A DNA stretch of 64,000 nt from Flavobacterium anhuiense (GTDB lineage Bacteria > Bacteroidota > Bacteroidia > Flavobacteriales > Flavobacteriaceae): positions 1-64,000 of the forward strand of contig NZ_JUIV01000005.1 of NCBI RefSeq assembly GCF_004151235.1, read 5' to 3'. A program made the position numbers and the translations under genes. Within the stretch, counting starts at the first letter, position 1. Each line of letters opens with the position of its first letter. Positions 52,881-61,278 of the stretch are shown here, piece by piece. Below the pieces are notes generated by a model that ran no database searches, was not told the DNA's origin, and saw only the letters and a program-made list of their open reading frames with translations.

Positions 52881-53492
52881 TTAAGAATAAAATCGTTTTA
52901 AAATTTCTTTTGCATTATCTGAAGCTACGATTAAACCACCGCTCATCATGATAATGTCTTTGAGAACCAAACGGCCTCCAACTGAAAGATACGGAAAACC
53001 AAACTCTGGTGTTGGAAAATCGCCTCCTAAATTCGGAACGTAAACTTCGGGTGTTGTGATTAAAAATGATAAAGTTACAAATGCCATTCCGAATGTCAGA
53101 AGTCCGCCAACAAAACCGATTTTAGGAAACCAAATTCCTAAAAGAACCAACAAACCTATAGTGACAATAACGGTTCCTAGTCCGTAAGAGAAAATATAAG
53201 TTCCGTTTTCTTCATGCCATTTAATGTTTTTCTCAACCGTTTTTCCTTCAAGGTTTTTATGGAGCGTATAGGCTTTTACCGTCTTTCCTTCATCATTTAC
53301 AATTTGTTTATTGGCATCTTTATAAAAGAAACTCATAAACGGACTATTCGCGACAAGCGGAACTATTCCGTCTGCTTCATATTTAAAGGCTTTTAATCCG
53401 CCAATCCATGCCATTACAATAAATATAGCAATTCTTAAAAAGTGAATAAAATTGTTTTGTCCACCAGCAATAAATCTTATAAAATTTTCCAT
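52881..53492 (-). CDS. rclC: DUF417 inner-membrane protein, RclC-like
   Basis: This 203-residue protein has about four transmembrane segments. It matches E. coli RclC (YkgB) closely in the segments WIGGLKAFKYEADGIVPLVANSPFMSFFY, VTLSFLITTPEVYVP and GFPYLSVGGRLVLKDI, and in the ending AKEILKR. RclC belongs to the reactive-chlorine resistance regulon of E. coli, controlled by the AraC-family regulator RclR. An AraC-family gene lies immediately upstream here on the same strand, which makes the parallel convincing. Its promoter region carries two ATGGAC repeats. Confidence 0.85.
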   Translation of the reverse strand: MENFIRFIAGGQNNFIHFLRIAIFIVMAWIGGLKAFKYEADGIVPLVANSPFMSFFYKDANKQIVNDEGKTVKAYTLHKNLEGKTVEKNIKWHEENGTYIFSYGLGTVIVTIGLLVLLGIWFPKIGFVGGLLTFGMAFVTLSFLITTPEVYVPNLGGDFPTPEFGFPYLSVGGRLVLKDIIMMSGGLIVASDNAKEILKRFYS

Positions 53493-53540
53493 TTTGATTA
53501 TGTTTTAAATACATACCAAAATTACGTTACAGTTATCTGG

Positions 53541-53574
53541 ATAAAAATGGACGTAAAGGAGTTTTCATGGACTA
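53541..53574 (-). promoter_or_regulatory. ATGGAC pair upstream of the rclC-like gene
   Basis: ATAAAAATGGACGT and GTTTTCATGGACTA repeat ATGGAC 20 bp apart. The second overlaps the stop codon of the AraC-family gene. A minus-strand TAATTTTG (53517-53524) is the closest -7 candidate, only 16 nt away. This resembles the GGTGAAATGGACAA pairs at 2533 and 3369 but with less conservation. Confidence 0.4.
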
Positions 53575-54384
53575 TTTTGCCACGATAGAAATACCGACTT
53601 CTTTTCTGAATTCTTTAGGCGAAATACCTACACTTTTCTTAAAATAGCGGCTGAAATAAAATTCGTCTTCAAAATTAAGATCGTCTGCGATTTCTTTTAT
53701 CGTTTTGGTTGTCAAATGCAACAATTTCTTAGCTTCCAAAACAATTCGGTCTTGGATAAGCTGAGAAGGCGATTTTCCGAAATGTTTTTTGATTCTTTTA
53801 CTGAAAGTATTCACGCTCAAATTGTATTTAGAAGCATAAAAAGCGACTTCTTTTGCTTCTAGAAAATGCGTGTCCAACAAATGCTGAAACTTCAAAATAT
53901 CAGCATTTCCAATAGATTCCTGAATCTGTGGTGACATTTTCAACTGTTTTTCTTTACTGCTTAAAGCCAAAATGACTTGCAAGTAGGATTTTAGAATCGA
54001 GTTGTCATAATCCTGTTCAGAGTCTTCTACCCTTTTCATTCTTTCCATAATGCTCATAATTTCCTCGTAAATAAAATCGGAAACAGTCACAAAAGGTTCG
54101 CTATAAATATCATTGAATAAAATTCCGTTGCAGGCCACTTCTTTTTTATGGTATTCGATGCAATAAAAATCTCCATGAAAGCTTAAAGCGTTAATAAAAG
54201 TCACTGTAGAGCTTTTCCATTGCAATAACTGGTACGGCGTTAAAAACAAAAGACATTTTCCTTTGCATTCATAATTAGTTAAATCGACAGAAAAAACAGC
54301 TTCTCCGTCAAACATCAAAATGTAGTAATAAGGTTCGTTGATTTCCTTTTGAAGAAAAGAAGATTGCTGCAATTCGATTTTCAT
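53572..54384 (-). CDS. AraC-family transcriptional regulator
   Basis: This 270-residue regulator has a C-terminal double helix-turn-helix (residues 170-262): EVAFYASKYNLSVNTFSKRIKKHFGKSPSQLI and IKEIADDLNFEDEFYFSRYFKKSVGISPKEFR. The N-terminal half is a cupin-like sensor domain with four cysteines (C40, C44, C75, C85), a possible redox sensor, as in E. coli RclR, which uses N-terminal cysteines to sense hypochlorite. It stands directly upstream of the RclC-like gene and probably activates it. It is also a candidate for the paired boxes at 2533 and 3369, but this is speculative. Confidence 0.87.
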   Translation of the reverse strand: MKIELQQSSFLQKEINEPYYYILMFDGEAVFSVDLTNYECKGKCLLFLTPYQLLQWKSSTVTFINALSFHGDFYCIEYHKKEVACNGILFNDIYSEPFVTVSDFIYEEIMSIMERMKRVEDSEQDYDNSILKSYLQVILALSSKEKQLKMSPQIQESIGNADILKFQHLLDTHFLEAKEVAFYASKYNLSVNTFSKRIKKHFGKSPSQLIQDRIVLEAKKLLHLTTKTIKEIADDLNFEDEFYFSRYFKKSVGISPKEFRKEVGISIVAK

Positions 54385-54451
54385 ATTACTAAATTACGGT
54401 TTTGTTTCTCTTGTTTCCTTCAAAAAAACTAAACCGTCTAAGTTTAGTTTT

Positions 54452-55885
54452 TTATTCTTTCTTAGTAAATCCTTTTCTGGTCATTTCGCCCCAGCCTTTG
54501 GTTCCCATAATTTTTTCCTTATAGCCAATTAACGCCGCATAAACCGTAAGTGGATGAAAATAAAAAGGTTCAATAAAAGCAGCCATTAAAAGTTTAAAAA
54601 AATCGGCTTGTTTTGGGTATTTATGATAGGTTTTTTCCTCGCTGTATAAAGCAATTACAGAGAACAAAACTGCAAACGAATACACAAAAAACAATAACAA
54701 GAAGAAAAAATGCCAGTTTAGAAGACCAAATATTATAAAAATAGCGGTAATGACTAAACCAATAAATTCTATTGCAGGAGCGAGAAATTCAAACAAAGTC
54801 CAATACGGCACACTTAACATTCCCAGTAATTTATATTTTGGGTTAAGAAACATTCTGCGATGAATGCTCAAAGTCTCAATAGTTCCTCTCATCCAGCGGG
54901 AACGCTGTTTTTTGAATATTTTGAAATCTTCAGGCGCTTCAGTCCAACAAAGCGGATCGGGAATGTAACTGACAGAATAAGGCAGTTTATTATCCAGCAT
55001 ATAACGGCGCATTCTTACTATAAGTTCCATATCTTCTCCAACCGTTTTGGTGCTGTAACCGCCAGAAAGTATGGCAATTTCTTTATCAAAAGCACCAAAG
55101 GCGCCGCTAATCAACAACAATCCGTCTAGTTTTCCCCAAGCCATTCTTCCCAAAAGAAAAGCTCTCAGATACTCTAAAACTTGAATTCTTGACAGCATTA
55201 CATCTGGAACATTTACTTCGACCAAGCGTCCGTTTTTAATGATGCATTGGTTTGCAATTCGTACTACTCCACCAGTTGCTATAATACGTTTTCCGTAGGA
55301 TTCTAAAAAGGGTTTTGCGAGTTTTAAAAGCGAATCTTTATCTAAAATACAATCGACATCAATACAAACCACATACGGATTTTGAGCAATATTAAGTCCG
55401 ACGTTTAGTGCATCGGCTTTGCCTCCATTCTCTTTATCAACAACAATTAGTTTTTTGAAAGCTGCATTTCTAGAAGTATAAATTCCTCTAATCTTTTTGG
55501 TTTCAATTTGTGGATGAAAGTCTAAATCGGTTAAAACCAAATCGTAGGTTTTGGTTAAGATTTCCATCGAATTGTCTTTGCTTCCGTCGTTTACCACGAT
55601 AACTTGATAATTGTTGTAATTCAGCGAAAGCAACGATTTTACATTTTCTTCAATTGTAAGACCTTCATTATAGGCAGGTGCAATAAGCGAAAGTTTTGGA
55701 GCAAACTCACTAGTTAGCAAGACTTCATAATCTACAAAGCTGTTTCGTTTTAGATATTTTCTAAGCTCTTTTGTAGAAATATAAGCCAACATTAAATAAG
55801 AAGACATAATTAATATGGCGTAACCCAATATCAGGAGTATATATACATCCAAAAACCACGATATTTCCGTATTAAAAAAAGTCAT
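54452..55885 (-). CDS. Processive family 2 glycosyltransferase (exopolysaccharide synthase)
   Basis: This 477-residue membrane enzyme has one N-terminal and about four C-terminal transmembrane segments around a cytosolic GT-A domain. The motifs of processive synthases are visible: VVNDGSKDNS, CIDVDC (DxD), TVGEDMELI (the ED motif) and KQRSRWMRG (QxxRW). This places it with poly-GlcNAc, cellulose and hyaluronan synthases; which sugar it polymerises is not determined. No PgaB-type deacetylase or BcsB-type partner is present. It is the last gene of the phosphorelay-YaiO-HEAT-GT2 cluster. Confidence 0.9.
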   Translation of the reverse strand: MTFFNTEISWFLDVYILLILGYAILIMSSYLMLAYISTKELRKYLKRNSFVDYEVLLTSEFAPKLSLIAPAYNEGLTIEENVKSLLSLNYNNYQVIVVNDGSKDNSMEILTKTYDLVLTDLDFHPQIETKKIRGIYTSRNAAFKKLIVVDKENGGKADALNVGLNIAQNPYVVCIDVDCILDKDSLLKLAKPFLESYGKRIIATGGVVRIANQCIIKNGRLVEVNVPDVMLSRIQVLEYLRAFLLGRMAWGKLDGLLLISGAFGAFDKEIAILSGGYSTKTVGEDMELIVRMRRYMLDNKLPYSVSYIPDPLCWTEAPEDFKIFKKQRSRWMRGTIETLSIHRRMFLNPKYKLLGMLSVPYWTLFEFLAPAIEFIGLVITAIFIIFGLLNWHFFFLLLFFVYSFAVLFSVIALYSEEKTYHKYPKQADFFKLLMAAFIEPFYFHPLTVYAALIGYKEKIMGTKGWGEMTRKGFTKKE

Positions 55886-55897
55886 TTTTTCTTAAAA

Positions 55898-56719
55898 TTA
55901 TGCTGTTAAGGTCTGTAAAATACTCTGCGCTTCGTATTTGATGATTACATTTGTTGTTTGAGATGCCAATTGCGCCACATGAGGAACTTTCTGAGACAAT
56001 TTAAGCTCTTTAATCAATTTTAATCCAAGCGTAACCACTGTCGTGTTTTGCGATTCCAGCAAATGTTCAATTCCAACTGTATCGCCAATATCGTGCTTTT
56101 TGAAAGCGCCAATGATATTTAGCTGCATCCAATCGTCTATGGGATCTGAATGGTCTACCAAATATTTTATGCTCTCGGTTCCTTCAAGTTTGATAGCGGC
56201 ATTTAGGGCAACAATCTTCAATGTTTTTTTTCTGGCTTTGGAATAACCAATAATCTGATCAAATGCTTCTTTAATATTAAACTCTGCCAGTTCGGTAATT
56301 CCTTTGCATTTTACTTCCCATTTCAGACTTTTAAGCTTTCGGAACGAAGATTTTATTAATCCCGAATCTTTATAAAACTGTTCTAATTTCTGAGCATAAA
56401 TTCCTTCGTAGTTTTTATGCAAATTGATAAGCGATTCGGTCAAAACTTCTCTAAAAAAAGAAGTATCAAAAAGTACTAGAAAATTTTTGTCTTCTTTAAT
56501 TTCAGAAAACGGAACATTCTCAAAAATAACAGCCGACATTATTTTGTCTATCGTTGTACTGTACTCTTTACTAAGTCTTTCTTTTTTAATTTTGCTGTTT
56601 CTGCTTCCTACAATAATGAGATATAGAATAAATGATGCCGCTACGAACAGATATATGGAAAACGTGAGAAAAGGGACTTCCCACTGGCCATTTTTATATA
56701 GTTCCCAGAATTCTGTCAT
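55898..56719 (-). CDS. Membrane-anchored HEAT-repeat protein
   Basis: This 273-residue protein has an N-terminal transmembrane segment (FLTFSIYLFVAASFILYLIIVG) and a cytosolic helical repeat region. Repeats resemble HEAT/armadillo: SLKWEVKCKGITELAEFNIKEAFDQI, KIVALNAAIKLEGTESIKYLV, LGLKLIKELKLSQKVPHVAQL. Such proteins act as scaffolds. Location between a barrel gene (1 nt) and a glycosyltransferase gene (12 nt) suggests it couples the synthase to regulation or to other subunits. Confidence 0.78.
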   Translation of the reverse strand: MTEFWELYKNGQWEVPFLTFSIYLFVAASFILYLIIVGSRNSKIKKERLSKEYSTTIDKIMSAVIFENVPFSEIKEDKNFLVLFDTSFFREVLTESLINLHKNYEGIYAQKLEQFYKDSGLIKSSFRKLKSLKWEVKCKGITELAEFNIKEAFDQIIGYSKARKKTLKIVALNAAIKLEGTESIKYLVDHSDPIDDWMQLNIIGAFKKHDIGDTVGIEHLLESQNTTVVTLGLKLIKELKLSQKVPHVAQLASQTTNVIIKYEAQSILQTLTA

Positions 56720-56720
56720 C

Positions 56721-57935
56721 TTAAAAGCGTTTTGTTACAATTAGCTGCACATTAAACTTATTTCTGTATTCGCTAGGAATATATTCTTCATATTCATAAA
56801 GAAAAATAGGGCGCACAAAAAACGAATCGCCAAAACGATGCTGATATTGAAGTCCGACACGATAGGCTTTTAATGGCTGTGTAAAATTATTGTAGAGATA
56901 CAGATACGGAACATTTCCGTATTGCAGTTCCAATCTTATTAGGCGTTCTTTTTCTTCATTTACGCGCTGAACGCTTAAAACATGAGAAAAAAGTTCGTTC
57001 GAAATATCATAATAAGGTCTGTAGGCAAAAGTATAAATTCCTGCATTATAGGCAACTTGTCCAGTAAGCAGCGTAATGTCGTCTGTATCAAAATGCATAA
57101 ATCTTCCTCCAAGAGAAAAATCAAAATGTTTCTGTGGCTTAAAATAATATTCTAAACCAGCTTTGGCTACAGGAAATATAGTTTCTCCTGTTGATACTCC
57201 TGCATTTGCATACAAATAGCTTTTGTTTGAAAAGGTTTGATAAAAATCGGTTTCAAAAAGCATTTGGGTTTCGCTCCCGATATTTCCAATATTTGCTCTT
57301 CCTACGATTGCCGATTTGCTGAATTTATGCGAATACTCAACATATCCGTAATGAAATGGCTGCTGACCAGGATCTGATGTCGAGATATTTAAATAGGAAG
57401 CCGAAACTGTATTTTTTGCTTTACGTCCAATAAGTGTGCGTATTCCACTAAAGGCTTGAGTACTATTATCAATGTAAGAAGCTTTTTCTATTAAATCTAA
57501 CGCTTCTTGATCGCGATTTAATTTTTCCAGACAAGTGGCTTTAATTTTCAAAACCTCAACCGATTTTGAATCAATAGCAAGGTATTTATCGCAATACGAA
57601 ATACATTTTTCGTAATCTTCTGTCCAGAAATACACATTTATAAGTGCTTGCAATGCCTCAGGATTGGGATTGTTTCTGTCTGCCATGGGAGACAAAATCT
57701 TTATAGCCGTTTTATAATCCTTTTTCCAGCTGTAAATTCGTCCCGCAAAAGTCTGCACATCCTCGTTTTCAGGATATTTTGCGCGAAGGGGTTCTATCAG
57801 CGACAATGCTTTATCATAATTTTCTTTTTCAGCTTCACGTCGTGCATTTGCCAGAGTCTCATCAACATTGATTTCTTGGCCAATTGCAATTGTAGAAATA
57901 AAAAGCAGTAAAATAGAATAATATACAAACTTCAT
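56721..57935 (-). CDS. YaiO-family outer-membrane beta-barrel with TPR region
   Basis: This 404-residue protein has a signal peptide (about residues 1-19, ending TIAIGQ), a TPR-like periplasmic region (about 20-160: ALSLIEPLRAKYPENEDVQTFAGRIYSW and following), and a C-terminal barrel with alternating strands ending VQLIVTKRF. This layout matches YaiO-type proteins. Like PgaA or BcsC, it combines TPR scaffold and pore and is a good candidate for polysaccharide export. Its ATG overlaps the receiver gene stop (TGATG), so translation is coupled. Confidence 0.8.
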   Translation of the reverse strand: MKFVYYSILLLFISTIAIGQEINVDETLANARREAEKENYDKALSLIEPLRAKYPENEDVQTFAGRIYSWKKDYKTAIKILSPMADRNNPNPEALQALINVYFWTEDYEKCISYCDKYLAIDSKSVEVLKIKATCLEKLNRDQEALDLIEKASYIDNSTQAFSGIRTLIGRKAKNTVSASYLNISTSDPGQQPFHYGYVEYSHKFSKSAIVGRANIGNIGSETQMLFETDFYQTFSNKSYLYANAGVSTGETIFPVAKAGLEYYFKPQKHFDFSLGGRFMHFDTDDITLLTGQVAYNAGIYTFAYRPYYDISNELFSHVLSVQRVNEEKERLIRLELQYGNVPYLYLYNNFTQPLKAYRVGLQYQHRFGDSFFVRPIFLYEYEEYIPSEYRNKFNVQLIVTKRF

Positions 57936-58300
57936 CAGATTCGGGTTTTTAGTAATTTGTTAATCCTCACTAAAAGTACAGCCGGACTTACGGGTTTGGC
58001 AATAAATTCGTTTGCTCCAATATCAAAAGAATCTAGCTCGGTCTGTTCAACACCCGAAGAAGTCAATATAATAACAGGAATGTCAGATTTAAGGTTCTCT
58101 CTGACATGTTGGGTAATTTCCATCCCACTTACTCCCGGCATATTTATATCGGTTAATATTAAATCATAGTTCTCTTTTTCGATCGCTTCTAGCGCCTCTT
58201 TACCATCAGAAAACTGGTCAACATTAAATCCTTTAGACTCTAAGAAAAAAGACAACGATTTGCGTAGGATATCATTATCTTCGGCTACAATAATTCTCAT
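57935..58300 (-). CDS. Single-domain response regulator (CheY-like)
   Basis: This 121-residue protein is only a receiver domain: acidic pair EDND at residues 7-10, phosphoacceptor Asp51 (LILTDINMP), switch Thr in ILTSSG and conserved Lys in AKPVSP. There is no output domain, so it must act by protein contact. The Hpt of the hybrid kinase upstream is the natural phosphodonor, and the YaiO/HEAT/GT2 proteins are possible targets. It overlaps the YaiO gene by one base. Confidence 0.9.
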   Translation of the reverse strand: MRIIVAEDNDILRKSLSFFLESKGFNVDQFSDGKEALEAIEKENYDLILTDINMPGVSGMEITQHVRENLKSDIPVIILTSSGVEQTELDSFDIGANEFIAKPVSPAVLLVRINKLLKTRI

Positions 58301-58328
58301 TTTTTAATTTTTTCGCTTTGGGACAAAC

Positions 58329-58336
58329 CAAAATTA
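58329..58336 (-). promoter_or_regulatory. -7-like element before the receiver gene
   Basis: On the minus strand it reads TAATTTTG. It lies 29 nt upstream of the receiver ATG, so the receiver-to-GT2 part of the cluster may have its own promoter. No clear -33 is seen. Confidence 0.4.
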
Positions 58337-58376
58337 TATCATCATTACTATAAAGCTACTGTATATTTCGCTTATA

Positions 58377-60362
58377 TCATAACTCTTTTAAAATTTTAAC
58401 GACTTCCTCGATTCCGCAACTAAAAATATTTACTTTATCTAATGTTTCGGCGGTAAATTTGCCAGATGATGCTTCTTCTTCGATAATCGACAGGCAATTG
58501 CTTAAATCTTGGAGCATAAAAATGTCCATGCTGGATTTCATATTATGAGCCAGTTTTTTTACGTTGTCGTAATCGGCATTCTTAAATGCTTCTTCTAACT
58601 GAGCCGATTGAACTGGAATTTTTTCAGTAAAAAGACCTATCATATCCTTCATAAATTCGGGATCACCTCCAGACATTTCATCCAAAAAAGACATATCAAT
58701 AATTCTCTTATGATGCGAGTCAGCATCTGGCGACATTACCGTTTTTATAGCTTTTAAAAGAACAGACTGTTTAAAGGGTTTTGGCACATAACCATTCATT
58801 CCCACTTTGTAACATCTCTCCTGCTCTCCTACCAGAGAATGTGCTGTCATGGCAATAATTGGAATATTGGAGTTCATCTCATTTCGTATGTATTCTGTAG
58901 TTTGATAGCCGTCTTTAACAGGCATCTGCAAATCCATTAAAACCAAATCATATTTATTTTGAGACAAAAGTTCGATGCCTTCCTCACCATTCTGCGCAAT
59001 ATCCAAATCAAATCCAAAATTATTAATTACGCTTTTTGCAAGCTTTTGGTTTAAAACATTGTCTTCACAAAGCAAAATTTTAAGATTGCCTAAATCATTT
59101 TTTGATACTGTCTTGACTTCTTTTTCCTCTAAATTCGTTTTTTTATACGAAAGCGTAAAGAAAAACTCAGAACCGCGGTTTAGAGTGCTTTTTACATGAA
59201 CCTCCCCTTTCTGAAGTTCTACAAGTTGTTTTACAATATTAAGTCCAAGTCCAGTGCCTCCAAATGTACGTGTTGTACTTTCTTCGCCTTGCGTAAAACG
59301 TTCAAAAATAGTTTCAAGCTTATCTTTTGGGATTCCGATTCCAGTGTCTTTTATAGAAAATTTAAATGAATAACTGTCTTCTGTTTCCTTTATTTTCTTT
59401 ACCGAAACGGTCACTTCTCCTTCATTTGTAAACTTAAGTGCATTGCCAATAAGATTTACCAATATCTGATTGAGTCTTCCCTGATCGCCAATCACCATAT
59501 CTGGCAATTCAGCATCAAGAAAAAGATCAAACTCAACCTCTTTCTGCACTTTTACTTTCAGCAAACTATAGACATGTCTGAGGGTTTTCTTCAAATTAAA
59601 TGGCTCGGATTCGATTGGTAAATTTCCAGATTCCATTTTAGACAAATCCAAAATATCATTTACGATCAAAAGTAAATTTTCGCCTGCAATTTGAACATTT
59701 CCAATATAATCGCGCTGCGTATCATCGAGTTCTGTCTGTGCCAGCAGATCTGTAAAACCAATAATTGCATTAAGAGGCGTCCTGATTTCATGACTCATAT
59801 TGGCTAAAAAACTATCTCTTGCCAAAACCGCTCGTTCTGCGATTTTTCGTTGCGTGTACAATTGATTGTTTTTTGTGCTTAATTCCAATGAAGTAATAAC
59901 ATGTTTAGCCACAATAGAAAGTGCATTACGCTGATTTTCATTCAATACCTTGGCCTCATGATCAATAGCACATATAGTTCCAATATTATAGCCATCTGGC
60001 GTTGTAAGCGGCACACCTGCATAAAATCGTATATTAAAACCTCCAGTAACGTTAGGATCATCTTTAAAACGATCATTAAGTAAAGTATCGTTTATTTCTG
60101 TCATTTTAGAGTCCAAGATGGTATACTGGCAAAAAGAGATTTCGCGCGGCACTTCAGAAACCCCTATTCCAATTTCGGATTTGAACCATTGCCTGTTTTC
60201 ATCAATAAAAGAAATATGAGCAATTGGCACACCACAAATATAAGCTACAAGCTTTGTGGCATCATCAAAAGCATCATCTGGAAGTGTGTCAAGTATATTA
60301 TAACGTTTTAGGGCTGCTAAACGCTGTAGTTCGTTTTCTGGAATGGGGTAATTCGTATTCAT
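58377..60362 (-). CDS. Hybrid histidine kinase with GAF, receiver and Hpt domains
   Basis: This 661-residue soluble kinase has a GAF domain (residues ~25-165), a HisKA domain with phosphoacceptor His191 (MSHEIRTPLNAIIGF), HATPase (~300-405, NLIGNALKFTNEG), a receiver with Asp477 (LVLMDLQMP) and a C-terminal Hpt with His606 (AHNMKSSMDIF). So a complete His-Asp-His relay is in one chain, and the next acceptor is probably the receiver at 57935. No transmembrane segment is seen, so the signal is cytosolic, perhaps a small molecule bound by GAF. It is the first gene of the exopolysaccharide cluster. Confidence 0.93.
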   Translation of the reverse strand: MNTNYPIPENELQRLAALKRYNILDTLPDDAFDDATKLVAYICGVPIAHISFIDENRQWFKSEIGIGVSEVPREISFCQYTILDSKMTEINDTLLNDRFKDDPNVTGGFNIRFYAGVPLTTPDGYNIGTICAIDHEAKVLNENQRNALSIVAKHVITSLELSTKNNQLYTQRKIAERAVLARDSFLANMSHEIRTPLNAIIGFTDLLAQTELDDTQRDYIGNVQIAGENLLLIVNDILDLSKMESGNLPIESEPFNLKKTLRHVYSLLKVKVQKEVEFDLFLDAELPDMVIGDQGRLNQILVNLIGNALKFTNEGEVTVSVKKIKETEDSYSFKFSIKDTGIGIPKDKLETIFERFTQGEESTTRTFGGTGLGLNIVKQLVELQKGEVHVKSTLNRGSEFFFTLSYKKTNLEEKEVKTVSKNDLGNLKILLCEDNVLNQKLAKSVINNFGFDLDIAQNGEEGIELLSQNKYDLVLMDLQMPVKDGYQTTEYIRNEMNSNIPIIAMTAHSLVGEQERCYKVGMNGYVPKPFKQSVLLKAIKTVMSPDADSHHKRIIDMSFLDEMSGGDPEFMKDMIGLFTEKIPVQSAQLEEAFKNADYDNVKKLAHNMKSSMDIFMLQDLSNCLSIIEEEASSGKFTAETLDKVNIFSCGIEEVVKILKEL

Positions 60363-60531
60363 TTCTTCGGCGTAGTAAAAGTATAAAGGTAAAGCAAATT
60401 AGTCTAAAAGCCCTTTTTCAGCAGGGAGTTTATTATAAAATTATATCTTACAAGACTTAAGTATTACTTTTTCGACTACTTAATCTTATTCTAATTCAAT
60501 TTTTCTTTACATCATAAACAACAAACTTTCT

Positions 60532-61170
60532 TTACAATTTAAGAATACTGTTTAATTCAAGTATTGTCATACCTTCTGGAAGTGTTTCGGTTGCTTTTAC
60601 TAATTTCTCAGCTAAAAAAGCAGTTGTTATAGGTTTCAGATTTTTGAAAAGCCCAATCGCATTGAAGAACTTTATGACTTTAATTGAAATCTTTTCGCCT
60701 AAACGATCTGTGTTTTCACGAATTAAAGGGCCTGGTCTGAAAATAATATATTGAGCAAAATTAAGTCCTTGAAGATAATCTTCCAGTTTTCCTTTTATCA
60801 TAGAATAATATACGCTGCTTTTTGCCGAGGCTCCGTAAGAAGAAACTAAAACCATAGATTTTACATTATTTTGTTTTGCCACAGCAGCAAAATTGGCAGG
60901 AATATCATAATCGATTTTCCATTGTTTTTCTTTTGAACCTGCATCTTTCAGCGTTGTTCCTAAACAAGAGAAAAGAACATCTCCCATAATTAAATCCTGA
61001 AATGAATTGACATTCGAAAAATCAACAACATGTTCTCTGAGTTTTGGATGTGATTTTCCTGTTGAACGTCTCACAAAAATTGAAACTGCTGTATAATTAT
61101 TATCTTTTAAAAGAAGATCAACCAGCTCTTTTCCTGTTGCGCCTGTAGCTCCAATTACCAATGCTTTCAT
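60532..61170 (-). CDS. NAD(P)-binding atypical SDR (HTATIP2-like)
   Basis: This 212-residue protein has the dinucleotide motif VIGATGATGKELVDLL at the N-terminus and the segment LFSCLGTTLKDAGSKEKQWKID typical of the HTATIP2/CC3-like atypical SDRs. The YxxxK pair is represented by YYSMIKGKLED. Substrate is unknown. It is monocistronic. Confidence 0.85.
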   Translation of the reverse strand: MKALVIGATGATGKELVDLLLKDNNYTAVSIFVRRSTGKSHPKLREHVVDFSNVNSFQDLIMGDVLFSCLGTTLKDAGSKEKQWKIDYDIPANFAAVAKQNNVKSMVLVSSYGASAKSSVYYSMIKGKLEDYLQGLNFAQYIIFRPGPLIRENTDRLGEKISIKVIKFFNAIGLFKNLKPITTAFLAEKLVKATETLPEGMTILELNSILKL

Positions 61171-61227
61171 AATATTCGGAATTTTGTATTGTAAATATAA
61201 TGATTGTTACCGATATGACGGAGCATT

Positions 61228-61257
61228 AAAAAAAGGCTGGCACCAAAGTGACAGCCT
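61228..61257 (-). terminator. Intrinsic terminator of the T9SS surface protein gene
   Basis: On the minus strand, AGGCTG pairs with CAGCCT (inner TCAC/GGTG) and is followed by a T run, about 21 nt after the stop at 61279. Confidence 0.82.
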
Positions 61258-61278
61258 CTAATATTCAATTTTAAAACT

